Assembly (NCBI GenBank): GCA_050084515.1
Contig: CM114271.1
Span: 59,334,001-59,398,000, forward strand
Length of the DNA: 64,000 nucleotides
Source of the DNA: Blasia pusilla
Lineage: Eukaryota > Marchantiophyta > Marchantiopsida > Blasiales
Direction: 5' to 3'
The notes under the pieces are model-generated. The model did not search any database. It saw only the letters and a program-made list of their open reading frames with translations, and had not been told where the DNA came from. Positions 10,625-21,050 of this stretch are shown one piece after another (within the stretch, counting starts at the first letter, position 1; each line of letters opens with the position of its first letter). Position numbers and translations under genes: made by a program.

Positions 10625-11265
10625 AACCCGTCAAGAAATTACATGGGTTCTGGCAACCCGCCGGACTCGACGGGTTGTCACAGCTCAGGGTCGGATTCTA
10701 GCAACAAGCTAAATGATGCAACCCGTCGGAGTCCGACGGGTTGCATTCAGATTTGCTAATGCCAGGTAAGCAACTCGTCGGACTCCAACGGGTTGCTGGA
10801 CTGCACGCTTTTTCGGATGTTTTTTTAAGATTGCAACTCGTCGGACTCCGACGAGTTGCAATCTTGAACATAGATTTAACAAGTTGTTGGCCCAAAGCAA
10901 ACCGTCGGAGTCCGACGGGTTGCTCGACTCCGACGGGTTGCTTTGGGGCAGAAACCTTCTAAACCTGCAGTCACTCGAGCAACTTGTCGGAGTCCGAAGA
11001 GTTGCATTCTTAAAAAAACAACCTCACAAGGCGGCCTGTCGAGCAACCCGTCGGACTCCGACGGTTTGCTTTGGGCCAAAAACTAGTTAAATCTATGTTC
11101 CATCAAACAAGTCGTCGGAGTCCGACGAGTGTCAATCTTAAAAAAACATTCGGAAAACCGTGCAGTCTAGCAACCCGTCGGAGTCCGACGAGTTGCTTTC
11201 TGCCTAAACAAACCTAACCCATTCATCAATCGAGCAACTCGTCGGAGTCCGACGAGTTGCGAAAG
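10625..11265. repeat. Palindrome cluster in intron 2 of the MULE-1 accessory gene
   Basis: About eleven units are spaced roughly 50-70 bp apart, each close to 25 bp with a central GAGTC or GACTC (arms GTCGG and CCGAC around AGT or ACT). Several units have CAACTCG/CGAGTTG arms where others have CAACCCG/CGGGTTG, so changes on one arm are matched on the other. They fill the intron between exons 2 and 3 (10608-11281). Confidence 0.9.
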
Positions 11266-12839
11266 TGTTAAAGATACTTACGTGTTCATGGCATGCATTG
11301 CCATCTCCACCGTCGCCATGTGATGAGGGTATGGGTGAAGGACCACTGCCTTCACGCAGAAATGTGCCTCCAATGAGTTGGGGCGCTCCTCCGCAAACTT
11401 GGTCCACGCCATGAACCTGTGATTTCCATCCCAGATGAAGAAATGCAGATTCCTCATCCAGCTGAATTCCGTGCCCTCAACTTGCCTTTCAAGTCCTGGT
11501 CTCGCATCCTCCAGAATGTGTCGAGATTTTCCAAGTCCTCCTTGGTAACCAGAGCTTGGGTTCCATGCTCGTCGTAAGGCTCAACATAGAAGGGAGGAAA
11601 ACTGTCCACGTAGGATGCTGTCGCCGCCGATTGTTTTAGCTTTGCGATGTCCTCGTCGAATCAGATTTGTTGGACGTATTCCATTGTCCTTAATCGGCAG
11701 AGTGGAATCCTCGGGCGTTGTGGCCTCCATGAGTGCCATCCGCTTTACCACTGTCGTAACCGGGACAAGAGGAATAAGCTACACTGAAATCCCAATGAAT
11801 TGCAATTCACATAATTAAAAAAACCCAGAACCTCTCTTACCCGCTCGGAAATGGAGTCGGTTTCTTGACCAGCTAACTTGTCTGAGACAGGGGCTGGCAA
11901 ATCGATTGGGAACTTGTCGATCCGATAGAGGTTGATGTCCTCCGCCGGGCTTGGAGTCGAGAATGACCGCTCTCCGGCTTCTTCCGCCATGTCCACCATC
12001 TCCACGTTGGCGGTCCTCATGACCTCGTCGTCATCGATTTGAACTGGTGTTGTTTCCACTATGTTGATTGTGTCCCCGGACTTCGTGGGGGACATTTCCC
12101 GCATCTCAACACTTGCGGTTGGACGGGCTGGGCTATCGTCAATGGCTATCGCTTTTTCCCCCCGCTTTAGCCAATTCCGCCCTCTCTCACCGACGCGGCC
12201 AAGACGCTTCTTTTCTCTCTTTTCGTCGGCGATCCTTTTCTTCAAGGCCTGCGACGTCTCAGCCTCTTCGTTCTGTTTATCTAGCGCCGCTTGAACACGT
12301 CTCGCCAGAAGCACTTGGTTGTGCATCTCCGCTTCCCTTTCCCGCTCCTCGATTTCCTGCTGCCTAATTTCATTCGCCGAACGAGGCGGAGGAGAAGCTG
12401 ACGCAAGAGTCCTAATGGACTTGGGAGTGAAGCTCCCGGACTTGTTGGCTTGTGTTTTTTTCCTCGTCATTTTTGCCGGAAATCCCTCCGCCTATGTCCA
12501 CGATGAATCCCTTGATCAGTCGCCTTGCTGATGTTGAGATGGGAGCTCGTCTCGCCTTGGTGGTTAGCTCGAATCGTCCCGATATCGCTCGGTCGAACCG
12601 TCTCGCTCTCGTTCCCTCCTATCGACTCGCGATGTGTCGCCGCGTGAAATGCCCCTTTGTATCTGATCAGTTGCTGCGCAGGAGAATGAGGAGTGAGGAA
12701 TGAAGATCGCGAAATGAGAAACCGGAAATGAGCGACTTCTGCCCTATTTATACTTTTCTAGCCGTTGGGCTGACCGTTGGGTCCCGTCGTCCTTTCGACG
12801 GCGACGTGCCGAATGTTACGGAAGTCCGGACGTGAGAAA

Positions 12840-13545
12840 TCGCAACCCGTCGGAGTCCAACAGGTTGCGCGGCTCCGCCATCCTGGGAACGTCACCATGT
12901 GCGCAAGCAACCTGTCGGAGCCCGACGGGTTGAGCGCCTCCGTCATCTTCGGAAAAGAACGCGAGGTACCCGCGCAACCCGTCGGAGACTCACATGTTGC
13001 GTGCCTCCGCCATCCTGCGAACGTCGCCACGTGCGCGAGCAACCCGTTGGAGACCGACGGGTTGAGCTCCTCCGTCGTCTTCGGAAAACAACGCGAGGTA
13101 CCCGCGCAAGCCGTCGGAGACCGACATGTTGCGCGCCTCCGCCGTGTTTGGGACGGGAACGGGACGTATTTTGGGCAATCCGTCGGAGACTGTTGGGCCT
13201 CACCCTCATCATGGGTTAGGAACGATGGCTTCCCGTGCAAGTCGTCGGAGTCTGGCTGGCTGCACCACAAGGCGACGCCCTTGCGCAACCCGTTGGACAG
13301 CGACGGGTTGCACGCCTCGCCGTCTTTGGGCTCAAAGGCGAGGCACCCGCGGAACTCGTCGGGAACAGACGGTTTGCACGCCTCCGGCATCTTCGAGCAA
13401 GAAGGAGCGGTATCCAGCAAGTCGCCGGAGAGCGATGGGTTGCTCGCCGACAATGTTTAGCGAGCGTGCAACCCGTCCGATGCCGACGGGTTGCGTGCTT
13501 CGTAAGCTTCGGGTAATTTTCGAGTTACCAGGACTCGACGGGTTC
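12840..13545. repeat. Palindrome cluster in the divergent promoter of MULE-1
   Basis: About fourteen units of CAACCCGTCGG/CCGACGGGTTG type occur, mostly with AGACC or AGTCC-like centres. They are spaced by 50-60 bp of GC-rich sequence (CGCCTCCGCCATCCT-like), itself loosely repeated. Many units are imperfect. Long apparent reading frames across this cluster come from the periodic repeats and are not genes. Confidence 0.85.
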
Positions 13546-13694
13546 CAAGTGATGCGCAACCCTCGCTTCCCAAATCCGGTAACATATTGCAACACAATTG
13601 AATGTGTTACTGAATTGATCCATTGTGTCGACAATCTCCCCACCGAATTCATCTTGTCAAGTAAAAATCATCAGGAGTATCTGTTTCCTATTCA

Positions 13695-13703
13695 CTATAA
13701 ATT
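13695..13703 (+). promoter_or_regulatory. TATA box of the MULE-1 transposase
   Basis: CTATAAATT lies about 65 bp upstream of the transposase start codon. It is followed at 13711-13740 by tandem CATTCT units in the leader. The MULE-2 counterpart is CTATAAATA on the minus strand at about 35001-35009, also with the CATTCT repeat. Confidence 0.65.
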
Positions 13704-13765
13704 AAATATTCTCATTCTCATTCTCATTCTCATTCTCAATCTCCTCCCGTAGGAATCTTCTTGGA

Positions 13766-16700
13766 ATGGATAATTATGTTAAGCTCACTTGTGCCAGTCA
13801 TCTGGCGGCCCTTCCTCAATCAGAAATCATTCGACCCCAAGCTCGTGAGTCTTTCGTAGTAGTGGATGAAAATTTTCTGTCTGTTCGATTTCTTCTTCAA
13901 ATTGGAACCATCTTTGTATCCAAAGATGTTAGTGTGGAAGGTACGAAAGACATAATAGGTGAGACGGTCCAGCCAAAGTGACCTCGGAGGCATCGTAAAG
14001 TATGGAATCTCCTACCGCCGTGAAATGGTCAATATAGAGTTTACGGCCCGCCTTCGAATTTGTCTCTTTCCCAAGTAGACGGTCTAGAATTTCCTAGTGC
14101 TCCGAGCTCTACGTTTGCAACTCCAAGCTCTGCAGATCCGGCTTCCACACCAACTTCGCACACTCGTAACAATGTTGTTCTTCCTGAAGAGATTCCGGAT
14201 GTTATCAACCTCAGCGGATCTGTCGGACACCAATCGAGCCCTGTGTCCGCCTACTCGTTCCTCTTGTGAGTATCAGGCAATAGTTTGCTTTCGTCTCTGC
14301 CCTTGAAAATGTTCAAGCATATTCTTGTCGATGAGCCGCCCACGTACAATGGTAATTGCATTTTTGAGTTGCCTCCACTTGCTGCTCCTGCTCAAAAGAA
14401 GGATGGAGGACGCCTGAAGGGTATGGACAGAAAGTCTGATTGTCATCAATGGTGCAGGCTTCAACGGACAAGTGCTTCCATCCCACATGGTCCTTGGATT
14501 GTCTCCCGCCGCCAATGCGTGGGAGCCTTGGAGTGTAGAAGTCCAGCATGCCCGTATCTAGAGTGCAACGGGCGAGTCAATACGTCGCAATTCCCCCCCA
14601 AGAATGCAGAAACTCCATACGAGGTGGGTGCCACAATACCGCCGGGAGGCCATCGATGTCCTCATTGTCAAGCATTGCCCTTCTGCGTTGGAGCGTGTCC
14701 TGCATACATATTTTTCATTGTCCATGACTTGGGCTCCATGTGAGAGTATACAAGGCTGGCAGTTCATGTTGGCTCCCACACTCATCCTGTGACCGATGCA
14801 ATTCAAAGACATATCAAGGAGGATGTGGCGAAGAAAGTAGCCGAGGTCTTCAGAAACTCTCCGGGTTCAAAGCCCGGGGTGATCAAGCTCACAACGGCAT
14901 CACAAATTTGTGAACAATTGCTTGGAATCCCTGGACAGGGCGAGATCACGGCGGTTGAGGAGAAACAACTATGGGAAAATCTCGCATTTCTCGCTGATCC
15001 TTAATGCTTCCGGAATTTGCTGCATCATATACGAGTTCAGGATGGAAAGACGGCCGAAATGGATGCCATCGCCAGAATCAAGGCCAACTCCAGATTTCCA
15101 TTCATTCAGAGATGGCAGTTCATGGGCCAAGGAGGCGAGGGATCCAGGGCCTATGTCTTCAAAATGTCAACCACAGGTCCGTCGAGTGGCCTCGATCTTA
15201 TAGATCGAATGAGGGAAGGGGAAGATCTTTACAGGAGTTGGGTCAGCTTTGATATTTGCTACAGAGTGCTGAACAGATGGTTGACGATGGGTGCTCACGT
15301 TTATGACCATGTGGAGAAGGGACTCAAAACTATATTTTTGTGTGAAGTAAAGGCAGAAGATGTTGGCAGTTTGAAGATGTGCTGGTTACTCTTATTGGAG
15401 GTGGTGAAGGAAAACAAAAGGCCACCTCCGGAAATTTATGGGTTCATGGCGGACAATGCACAACCTGGGTGGATTGCTATCCGGGAAGTGTTTTGGGGTG
15501 GAGAGGTTCAACCTGAGAGGGAAAGGTCGGATGCTTTCCATTGGCAACAGTCTGTGACCCGGTACACCAAATCTTGCATCAAGGAGAATAAGAGGACAGA
15601 GCATGTCACTCTACTCCAACGCTGCAAGGACAGCAAAACCTTGAAGCATGCCATGGATTGCCAGGAAGAACTTCATGGGTGGTGGAGGAAGCATGCGATT
15701 GAGGGGAAGTACAAAGAGTTGTGCTCTTGGTTGAGTTGGTGGACTGTACGTATGAGACAATGGGGAAACTTCATGCAGCAGGTGAGTTCACTATTTTGTC
15801 TTGTCAAGCTCCCGCTGAGAATTATTTGTAAAGTTGTAGCTCAGGGTGAGAAGCGTGGGAATTATATCGATTTCAAACCCAAGAAACCAAGCAAGCTGTC
15901 GGATGCGACGGGTTGCCCGAGTGTGCAACCCGACGGAAACCGACGGGTTGCCCGAGTGTGCAACTCGACGGAAACCGACGGGTTGCCTGAGTGTGCAACC
16001 CGACGGAAACCGACGGGTTGCATCCAGATGTTTGGTGTCGTCCCGGGTGTGCAACCATTCGGGACCCGACGGGTCATAGAGTCGTTCATGGGATGCCTCG
16101 GCCTTGCAACCCGCAGGTTCTGATGGGTTGCAGTAGGTGGGTTTAAGGTTACAACACGGCGGGACCCGACGGGTCGCAGACTCGTTCATGGGATGCCTCG
16201 GGCCTGCAACTCGTCTGGTTCCGACAGGTCGCATATTTCTTTGACTCCTGGGTTATTTTCGTTCCCTTCTAACATTGCCGTCGTTGTAGGGATTGAACGT
16301 TCATGAAAATGCCCTCTGCCCCAACACAAGTGGAGCAGAAAGTGTTCATTCCTCTTGGAGGTTGTCACAAGCATGCCAACGAATTTCACTTGTGGAGGCA
16401 TGCCAACAAGACCAGGCAAGAGCAATGCTGATCTGCAAACATCCCATATCTTTCTCACAAAAGGCATAACAAAGGAAAAGGGCCGTCGATCTACGAGCTC
16501 TATGTCGGCGGCCGTGAGATCGGTGATGAAAAATGTATGTGGAAGCCTTCAACCGGTGCGAGCTGGAACTCCACTCGAGCAAGACGTACACATTGGTGGG
16601 GATATTCGTAGGCGGGTTTCAAGACGCCCCATACAGATGGTGGTAGAGCGAGTCCGAACGAGACTCGTGGAGACCAGATAAGTATCTTGACTTCAGCAGG

Positions 16701-17775
16701 TGAAGAGGCAAAGATCGAGAACGAATCCGGTGATTGATTTGGATGAGGAAATTACACCGCCAGGTATTCGGGGACCCGGCCCGTCCCAAATCCGTGATGG
16801 AGTTACTTCTCCAAAATCAGTGAATGTTTTATTTCAAAAGCCCTCCGTTCTTTGGAAGTTCGCAACATCCTGTCACTTGGGTGGTTCAACAATATGGGAT
16901 TCGGTAATGGAGGTGGATTGCAACCTAAAACGGTGGCATATATCTCGGAGCAACCCGGGACGTGGACCCTGCAGGCAGGATCTGATGGCATTAGGAGAGC
17001 ATGCGGCACTTTCCTAAATAAGAATCAGACATAAGGATGGGACGACCCCGCTGGGTTTTGGGGACTCAAAACCTTTGATCGTTTCACGAGGACCGGGATC
17101 AATTGAAGTACTTCTTCGCCCAAATGAATCTTGCGCTTTCCGAAGTCTTATCCGGCTTCCATTGGAGCTCTCGGGAATACCCCCACAATTTGGCCCATCG
17201 CCGCAGGCACGAACTGCACTCAAGACGAAGTGGACAATCTTACAAGTGCCGGTTTCGGACTCGTGAGACGGGGAAGTTCGAGCATGTTCAGCATTACAGA
17301 GACCTTTGCATTTCGTATTCAACCCAAGATTGATGTCAACATGTACCCGGAGAAGGTGGATGATCTCAATCCATTATTTCTGTTTGAGTCTAGAAATGGG
17401 GTGAAGAGAAACAGAATGTGTAGGCCAACGGTGGAGAGAGCAAAACGCAATTTGCAGACTAGGAGGCAAAAATGGAGATCATCGCCACGAAAGATGTCTT
17501 GAGTGGCAATGGAATAGGAAGGATGTATTGGGTCGGGAACAACACTTTGTAAATTCAAGTGTCACAGGGTGTATGTGGTGCACATCTGTTGCTTTCCCAC
17601 ATGTTCATGTGATGACTTTGTCCAAAGAGAGACAAGTGGCAAAAGGTGTTTCCCTTGTAAGCACATGTACTATGTGTTGCTCATAGTTTTAAGAGAGTCG
17701 GAGGTAGGAGTAGGAATCCACCAACCAATTCTGTCCCTCAAAGAAGTCCGAAGTATTCTAAACAAACCACTTTGA
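13766..17775 (+). pseudogene. MULE-1 transposase (GCM/WRKY-like zinc domain, DDE core, SWIM finger), broken
   Basis: The start is ATG at 13766 (MDNYVKLTC). Exon 1 runs to a GTGAGT donor after 15781, and exon 2 begins after the AG at 16289; later exon joins are unsure. The N-terminal part has a Cys/His-rich block (RRQCVGALECRSPACPYLEC, CPHCQ, CVGACPAY) that resembles the GCM/WRKY-like zinc domain of many MULE transposases, ending in an HxH pair that is clearer in MULE-2 (GGSHTHH). The core at 15017-15780 has YGFMADNAQPGW and FHWQQSVTRY, matching the second catalytic Asp region and the following C/H block of the MULE domain. At 17575-17680 CSC and CKH form a SWIM-type zinc finger. The protein ends at TGA 17773-17775. 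Breaks include a frameshift near 13980 and TAA at 15001, a codon that is sense in MULE-2. Confidence 0.85.
15895..16240. repeat. Palindrome cluster in intron 1 of the MULE-1 transposase
   Basis: About eight units, mostly with an AAACC or GACCC centre (CAACCCGACGG, then ACCGACGGGTTG). The first three follow each other closely as a short tandem array at 15920-16020. They lie between the exon 1 donor at 15782 and the exon 2 start at 16290. The MULE-2 intron has a similar group at 32570-32825. Confidence 0.85.
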
Positions 17776-18187
17776 GGATGCAAAATGAGGTTTTAGATTG
17801 TACTTTTATTTTTTTCTCAACCTTCACTGTGAGCTTGAACTCTATTCAGCCCGGGGCAAATGATAGATTTTTTCCAGACCTTGGATGGAAAAAGTGATTG
17901 GTTCCACACTTATGATTCCACTGATTTTTCAGTTTTGTAAATTTTGTGCAATTTGCAACTCGTCGGACTCACAGGGGTTGCCAAAATATGGAAGAGGAAA
18001 AAAAAACTGTGGGATTGTTTAATAAATGAACAAAAAAGTGCAAAAAAATTCACACAAAAAGTTTCCTCTCTTCAACCCAACGGAAACTCTCTTCAAAAAA
18101 AAGTATCTATTTCGGTTGAAGGTAGTTTCCTCTCTCCTCTCTCCTCTCTTCCTCTCTTCCTCTCTTCCTCTCCTCTTACCGCACCTC
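17776..18187. other. Right subterminal region and terminal inverted repeat of MULE-1
   Basis: This is non-coding sequence after the transposase stop. It contains one palindrome unit (17955-17982), A/T-rich sequence, and then the pyrimidine-rich right end: CTCTCC and CTCTTC repeats, 18128-18178, ending CTTACCGCACCTC at 18187. The same stretch is conserved at the matching end of MULE-2 (30590-31000), in reverse orientation. Confidence 0.75.
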
Positions 18188-18196
18188 CCAATGGGT
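18188..18196. repeat. Target-site duplication of MULE-1, right copy
   Basis: CCAATGGGT is identical to 5655-5663. It directly follows the right end of the element and leads into coding sequence of the CACTA TnpA gene. Confidence 0.9.
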
Positions 18197-20661
18197 CTCA
18201 TGTTGATGTCCCTTGCCACCCTGATGCTAAGGAAGATGCATGGGGCCGTTTGGTAGATTATTGGCTTTCTGAAGAGGGTATATTGAAGGCCCAAATGATG
18301 GTGAACGCAAGATCAAAGGTTATGACTTTAAATCACAGCGGACGGGGAGGTTTAGAGGGATTTTCTGTAAGTTATCCTTAGCTTTCATTTCTTTTATATT
18401 TATGATTTCTGCGCTTTGGTGTTCAGATTGTTAATGTTTGTCAATGTTAGTGATTCTAATTGTATTGTTGGGTTTCTCCATGCATAGGGCAGAGGTGGAT
18501 CAACCACACAAAGTAATGTAGGTGTTACTGACGATAGACCAATTCCACAACAAGAGAGTCTTGTAAGTTAGCTATAATTATGTGAATTATTTCTCGTGTA
18601 TTGTGAGGTTTGTAAATACATTGTAGATTTTTTCACCACTTGATATATTCACTTTCATTGGTTTGTATGTAATCTTACCAATAGGAAGGAGGTGCGACAG
18701 TACCCTTGACCACGAAAGAACCTGAAGAGCAAACAGTAGCAGCGAGTGATAGCCTTTACATTGGAGGTTCCCGAGTGAATATAATGCTACCGAGTTAAAT
18801 ATGACTTATGATAGTGTTTGATTTATCTTCATACAAAGACTGATATAGCCTAGAGTTGGAGCTATATATTTGCAGGGAACATACTAACTATATGGATATC
18901 ATTTTATTTTTCAGATGAGTGCAGAGTCAAGCATAACCACTCAACTCTTAAGGTAGAGAAGAAATGGAATGCAGATGTGGGTGTCATCAAGGGTGATCTT
19001 GAGCAAAAATTGGTGAGGAACCAACTCCTCTTGGAGAAGAAGATGTCAATCAACCAATCCTTAATTGAGGAGAAGTTGGAAAAAAACCAAAAAGAACAAA
19101 AAGAGGCCTTTTTCCGTGCTTGTTGATATGATCAACAAGCTTTCAGAGAAGAAGAGACCTAAAGTGAATTCATGTGGTCCTTCTGAGACTCGTATTATGA
19201 GTCAGCAAGAAGGTAAGAGTCCTCTCTCAAATTCGTTTCTTTTCAAGCATTGGTGCAGTTATTAGAAATTGATAATTTTTCCTCTGAAATTACATGGCAG
19301 ATCTTGCTCGTGTCAAGGATGGCCCTTCAAAGATTGGAGTAGATGTTTTGGGTGCTCATAAGGAGGTATCAAGGGACTTGGATGGGCAAACTGAAGGGAT
19401 TCGAGCTCGTAAGTATTGAGTTTAGAAAATCTTGATTTGGTTTATAAAAATTATATCCTTTGTAAGTGCAAATTCTTTAAGTTTCTTATAAATATTGTTG
19501 TTGTGTGATAGTCAAGAAGGCAAACGAATCAAAACCATGCTCGCCTTCTGAAAACCCTAAAGCAACAACTCTCTCAGGTTTGGTTTTCTTCTTGTCCGTT
19601 CTTTTGTTATCCCTACCCTTTCTATAGTTTCAAAGAGATCTTCAATGCATTATGGTTTAAGATTATGTACAATAATTAAATGTGAAGTTCCAGTTTTGTG
19701 TATCGTTGTTTGCTTTGACAACATACCTAAAACAACAACCCTCTCAGATTTCCTTTTCTTCCCCTCTCTACTTTTGTTATCCTAACACTTACTATAGTTT
19801 CAAAGAGATCTTCATTTTTTTCCAGCAAGAGAATATGTGCAGCAAGTAAATGTCAATTTTCAGCTTGGTATATTCTTACACTTACTATAGATTCAAAGAG
19901 ATCTTCAAATTTTTTACAGCAGGAGATTATGTACAACAAGTAAGTATGTACAACAAGTAAATGTCAAGCTCCAGCTTGGTATATTTCCCTCTATGATATT
20001 ATAGGTATATATCAGTAGCCTTCTATGGATGTACATTCAACATAACAAAATTAATTTTCCTTTATTTTACTATCCTTTTGTACTATGCAGGTTTCATTGC
20101 TGGGGAGAAAGAGTCTTCTCCAAACAAAAAGAGACGTGTTACAAGAGTGCATTCTGACGCCATTCAAGCTGCAAGTAGTGAATATGACACCGATGTAAAG
20201 TCAGGAAGCAACAAAAAATACAGTGGGAAGGTATGCACGTGGACTTGGAAGAAAAACTTTATTCAAGTGCTACAATATTTCAATTGAAAGAATTGTAACT
20301 AATAATGTGTTGTGTTATATGTCCAACACCAACTTTATGCATTTGTTTCCTCCAAAGACTCATTCAGGGATCTTGGGTTTGCAGATTCGTGTGGCGATGA
20401 GGTTCAACTCCTAAAGCCCAAGCTCAGAAGGACAATTTTGGGCACTGGTGTTGTAACTGGCTTGAGTGGACAACACAAATTTCATGGGAGTGATATCCCA
20501 TCGGGGGTGGTACGGGTGGATCTGAAGATTGTCCATCTTGCATTCTTGGATCATAAGTTATGGCAGCCAAATGAGGTTGATATGCCATCCCTAATACACT
20601 CTGGGTGATGCTCTTGGAGGTTCAGTACTTTGGCCTGAAGTAAATTTGAAGAAATCATAGG
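18188..20661 (+). pseudogene. CACTA TnpA-type protein, 3' exons
   Basis: The first exon after the insertion (to about 18366) contains DAWGRLVDYWLSEEGILKAQ, the core signature of the Ptta/En/Spm (Transposase_24) domain, in frame with the codons left of MULE-1. Short exons separated by AT-rich introns follow: a coiled-coil segment at about 18910-19215 (KLVRNQLLLEKKMS, EEKLEKNQKEQKE), pieces at 19300-19410 and 19510-19580, and a lysine-rich piece at 20090-20230. The last block (20340-20661) matches the TNP1/EN/SPM C-terminal domain (GQHKFHGSDIPSGVVRV, then LGDALGGSVLWPEVN, TAG at 20659) with one frame change near 20600. The gene is split by MULE-1 and probably dead. Exon limits are approximate. 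Confidence 0.7.
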
Positions 20662-21050
20662 CTAATATTAGATGTTCATGCCTACATGTAGACAATACTT
20701 ACTTACATTAGTGCATGTTTTGTTGACTCGTTCTCTATGAAATCTCAAACTCTCCACAAAAATCACTGTTGATTACTTGTAGTAATCTTTATGACCACTT
20801 TTTTGTTGTTGAATTTACTTTTCTTCAATATGAGATTACAGAATTTTATTCTAGTTCGTGCATTGGACAGTTAGTAGTTTCCAATCATATATTTGTTTTT
20901 ACACCGCATTCTCAGTTGATGAATGGAGTGTCTGAACTAAAATCTCCACCTTTCCCTTGATTTGGTTATTTTATCGATGCCTTGTGAGAATCAATGCATG
21001 AATGGATAAGCTACATTCTGAAAAGGGAACCTTAGCCTTCTATCATGAGA
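20662..21050. other. AT-rich 3' region of the CACTA element
   Basis: This is non-coding sequence between the TnpA stop and the subterminal repeats. I see no gene or RNA feature in it. It probably includes the 3' untranslated region. Confidence 0.4.

Larger units (their letters stand above)
7552..12470 (-). pseudogene. Accessory gene of MULE-1: coiled coil + ParB-like + DNA methyltransferase, four exons, frame-broken
   Basis: Exons, read on the minus strand, are 12470-11841, 11750-11282, 10607-8584 and 8055-7552; donors and acceptors follow GT-AG and recur at the same places in MULE-2. The predicted protein is about 1,200 residues. Exon 1 (210 codons) starts MTRKK and holds a charged coiled coil (EIEEREREAE, LDKQNEEAE). 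Exon 2 has a ParB/sulfiredoxin-like segment with IWDGNHRFMAW followed by VKAVVLHP. Exon 3 is a long region of unknown fold with a Lys/Arg/Ser-rich linker, then VDLLIADLPSG, the counterpart of methyltransferase motif IV (usually DPPY). Exon 4 has PGKLVFDLVGLSG, matching the AdoMet-binding FxGxG motif, and ends in ELSDDDE. Motif IV before motif I is the beta order of amino-methyltransferases. Breaks include a frameshift before the ParB motif and a TGA at about 9725. ParB-methyltransferase fusions are known from bacteria and phages. Confidence 0.75.
12471..13765. promoter_or_regulatory. Divergent promoter region of MULE-1
   Basis: About 1.3 kb separates the start codons of the two divergent genes. 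A TATA box on the minus strand (GTATAAATAGG, 12744-12755) serves the accessory gene. A TATA box on the plus strand (CTATAAATT, 13695-13703) serves the transposase and is followed by a CATTCT microsatellite in its leader. Between the TATA boxes lie about fourteen palindrome units. The same arrangement recurs in MULE-2, which supports a real shared regulatory region. Confidence 0.75.
5664..18187 (+). mobile_element. MULE-1: 12.5 kb Mutator-like element with transposase and ParB-methyltransferase genes
   Basis: The element is bounded by exact 9-bp duplications. Its ends are imperfect terminal inverted repeats: GGGGGCTGGTA on the left against GAGGTGCGGTA on the right strand, followed on both sides by GGAGAGGAAGAGAGG-type purine repeats. 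It carries a transposase gene on the plus strand (13766-17775) and a large accessory gene on the minus strand (7552-12470), divergently transcribed. Interrupted palindromes fill its introns, promoter and subterminal regions. A second copy, in reverse orientation, lies at 30590 to about 42350. The two copies differ by many substitutions and indels, so this is old duplication by transposition and not an assembly fold-back. Both genes carry stops or frameshifts, so this copy cannot move by itself. Confidence 0.9.

Noticed and set aside
10625-11265. CRISPR-like array of regularly spaced palindromic repeats
   Set aside because: The repeats are diverse, the spacers are not of constant length, the clusters lie in introns and promoters of a plant transposon, and no cas genes are near.
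7552-12470. Accessory gene as an ordinary captured plant gene (Pack-MULE)
   Set aside because: The ParB-like plus beta-order methyltransferase combination is not one I know from plant genes, the gene is present in both copies with the same introns, and it shares the promoter layout with the transposase.
12758-13752. Long overlapping frames on both strands through the promoter region
   Set aside because: They consist of periodic peptides (SPTGC, SESDGL, QPVGxRRVA) created by the palindromes in every frame. The same happens at 8.1-8.5, 10.6-11.3, 15.8-16.2, 35.1-35.9 and 37.2-38.0 kb.
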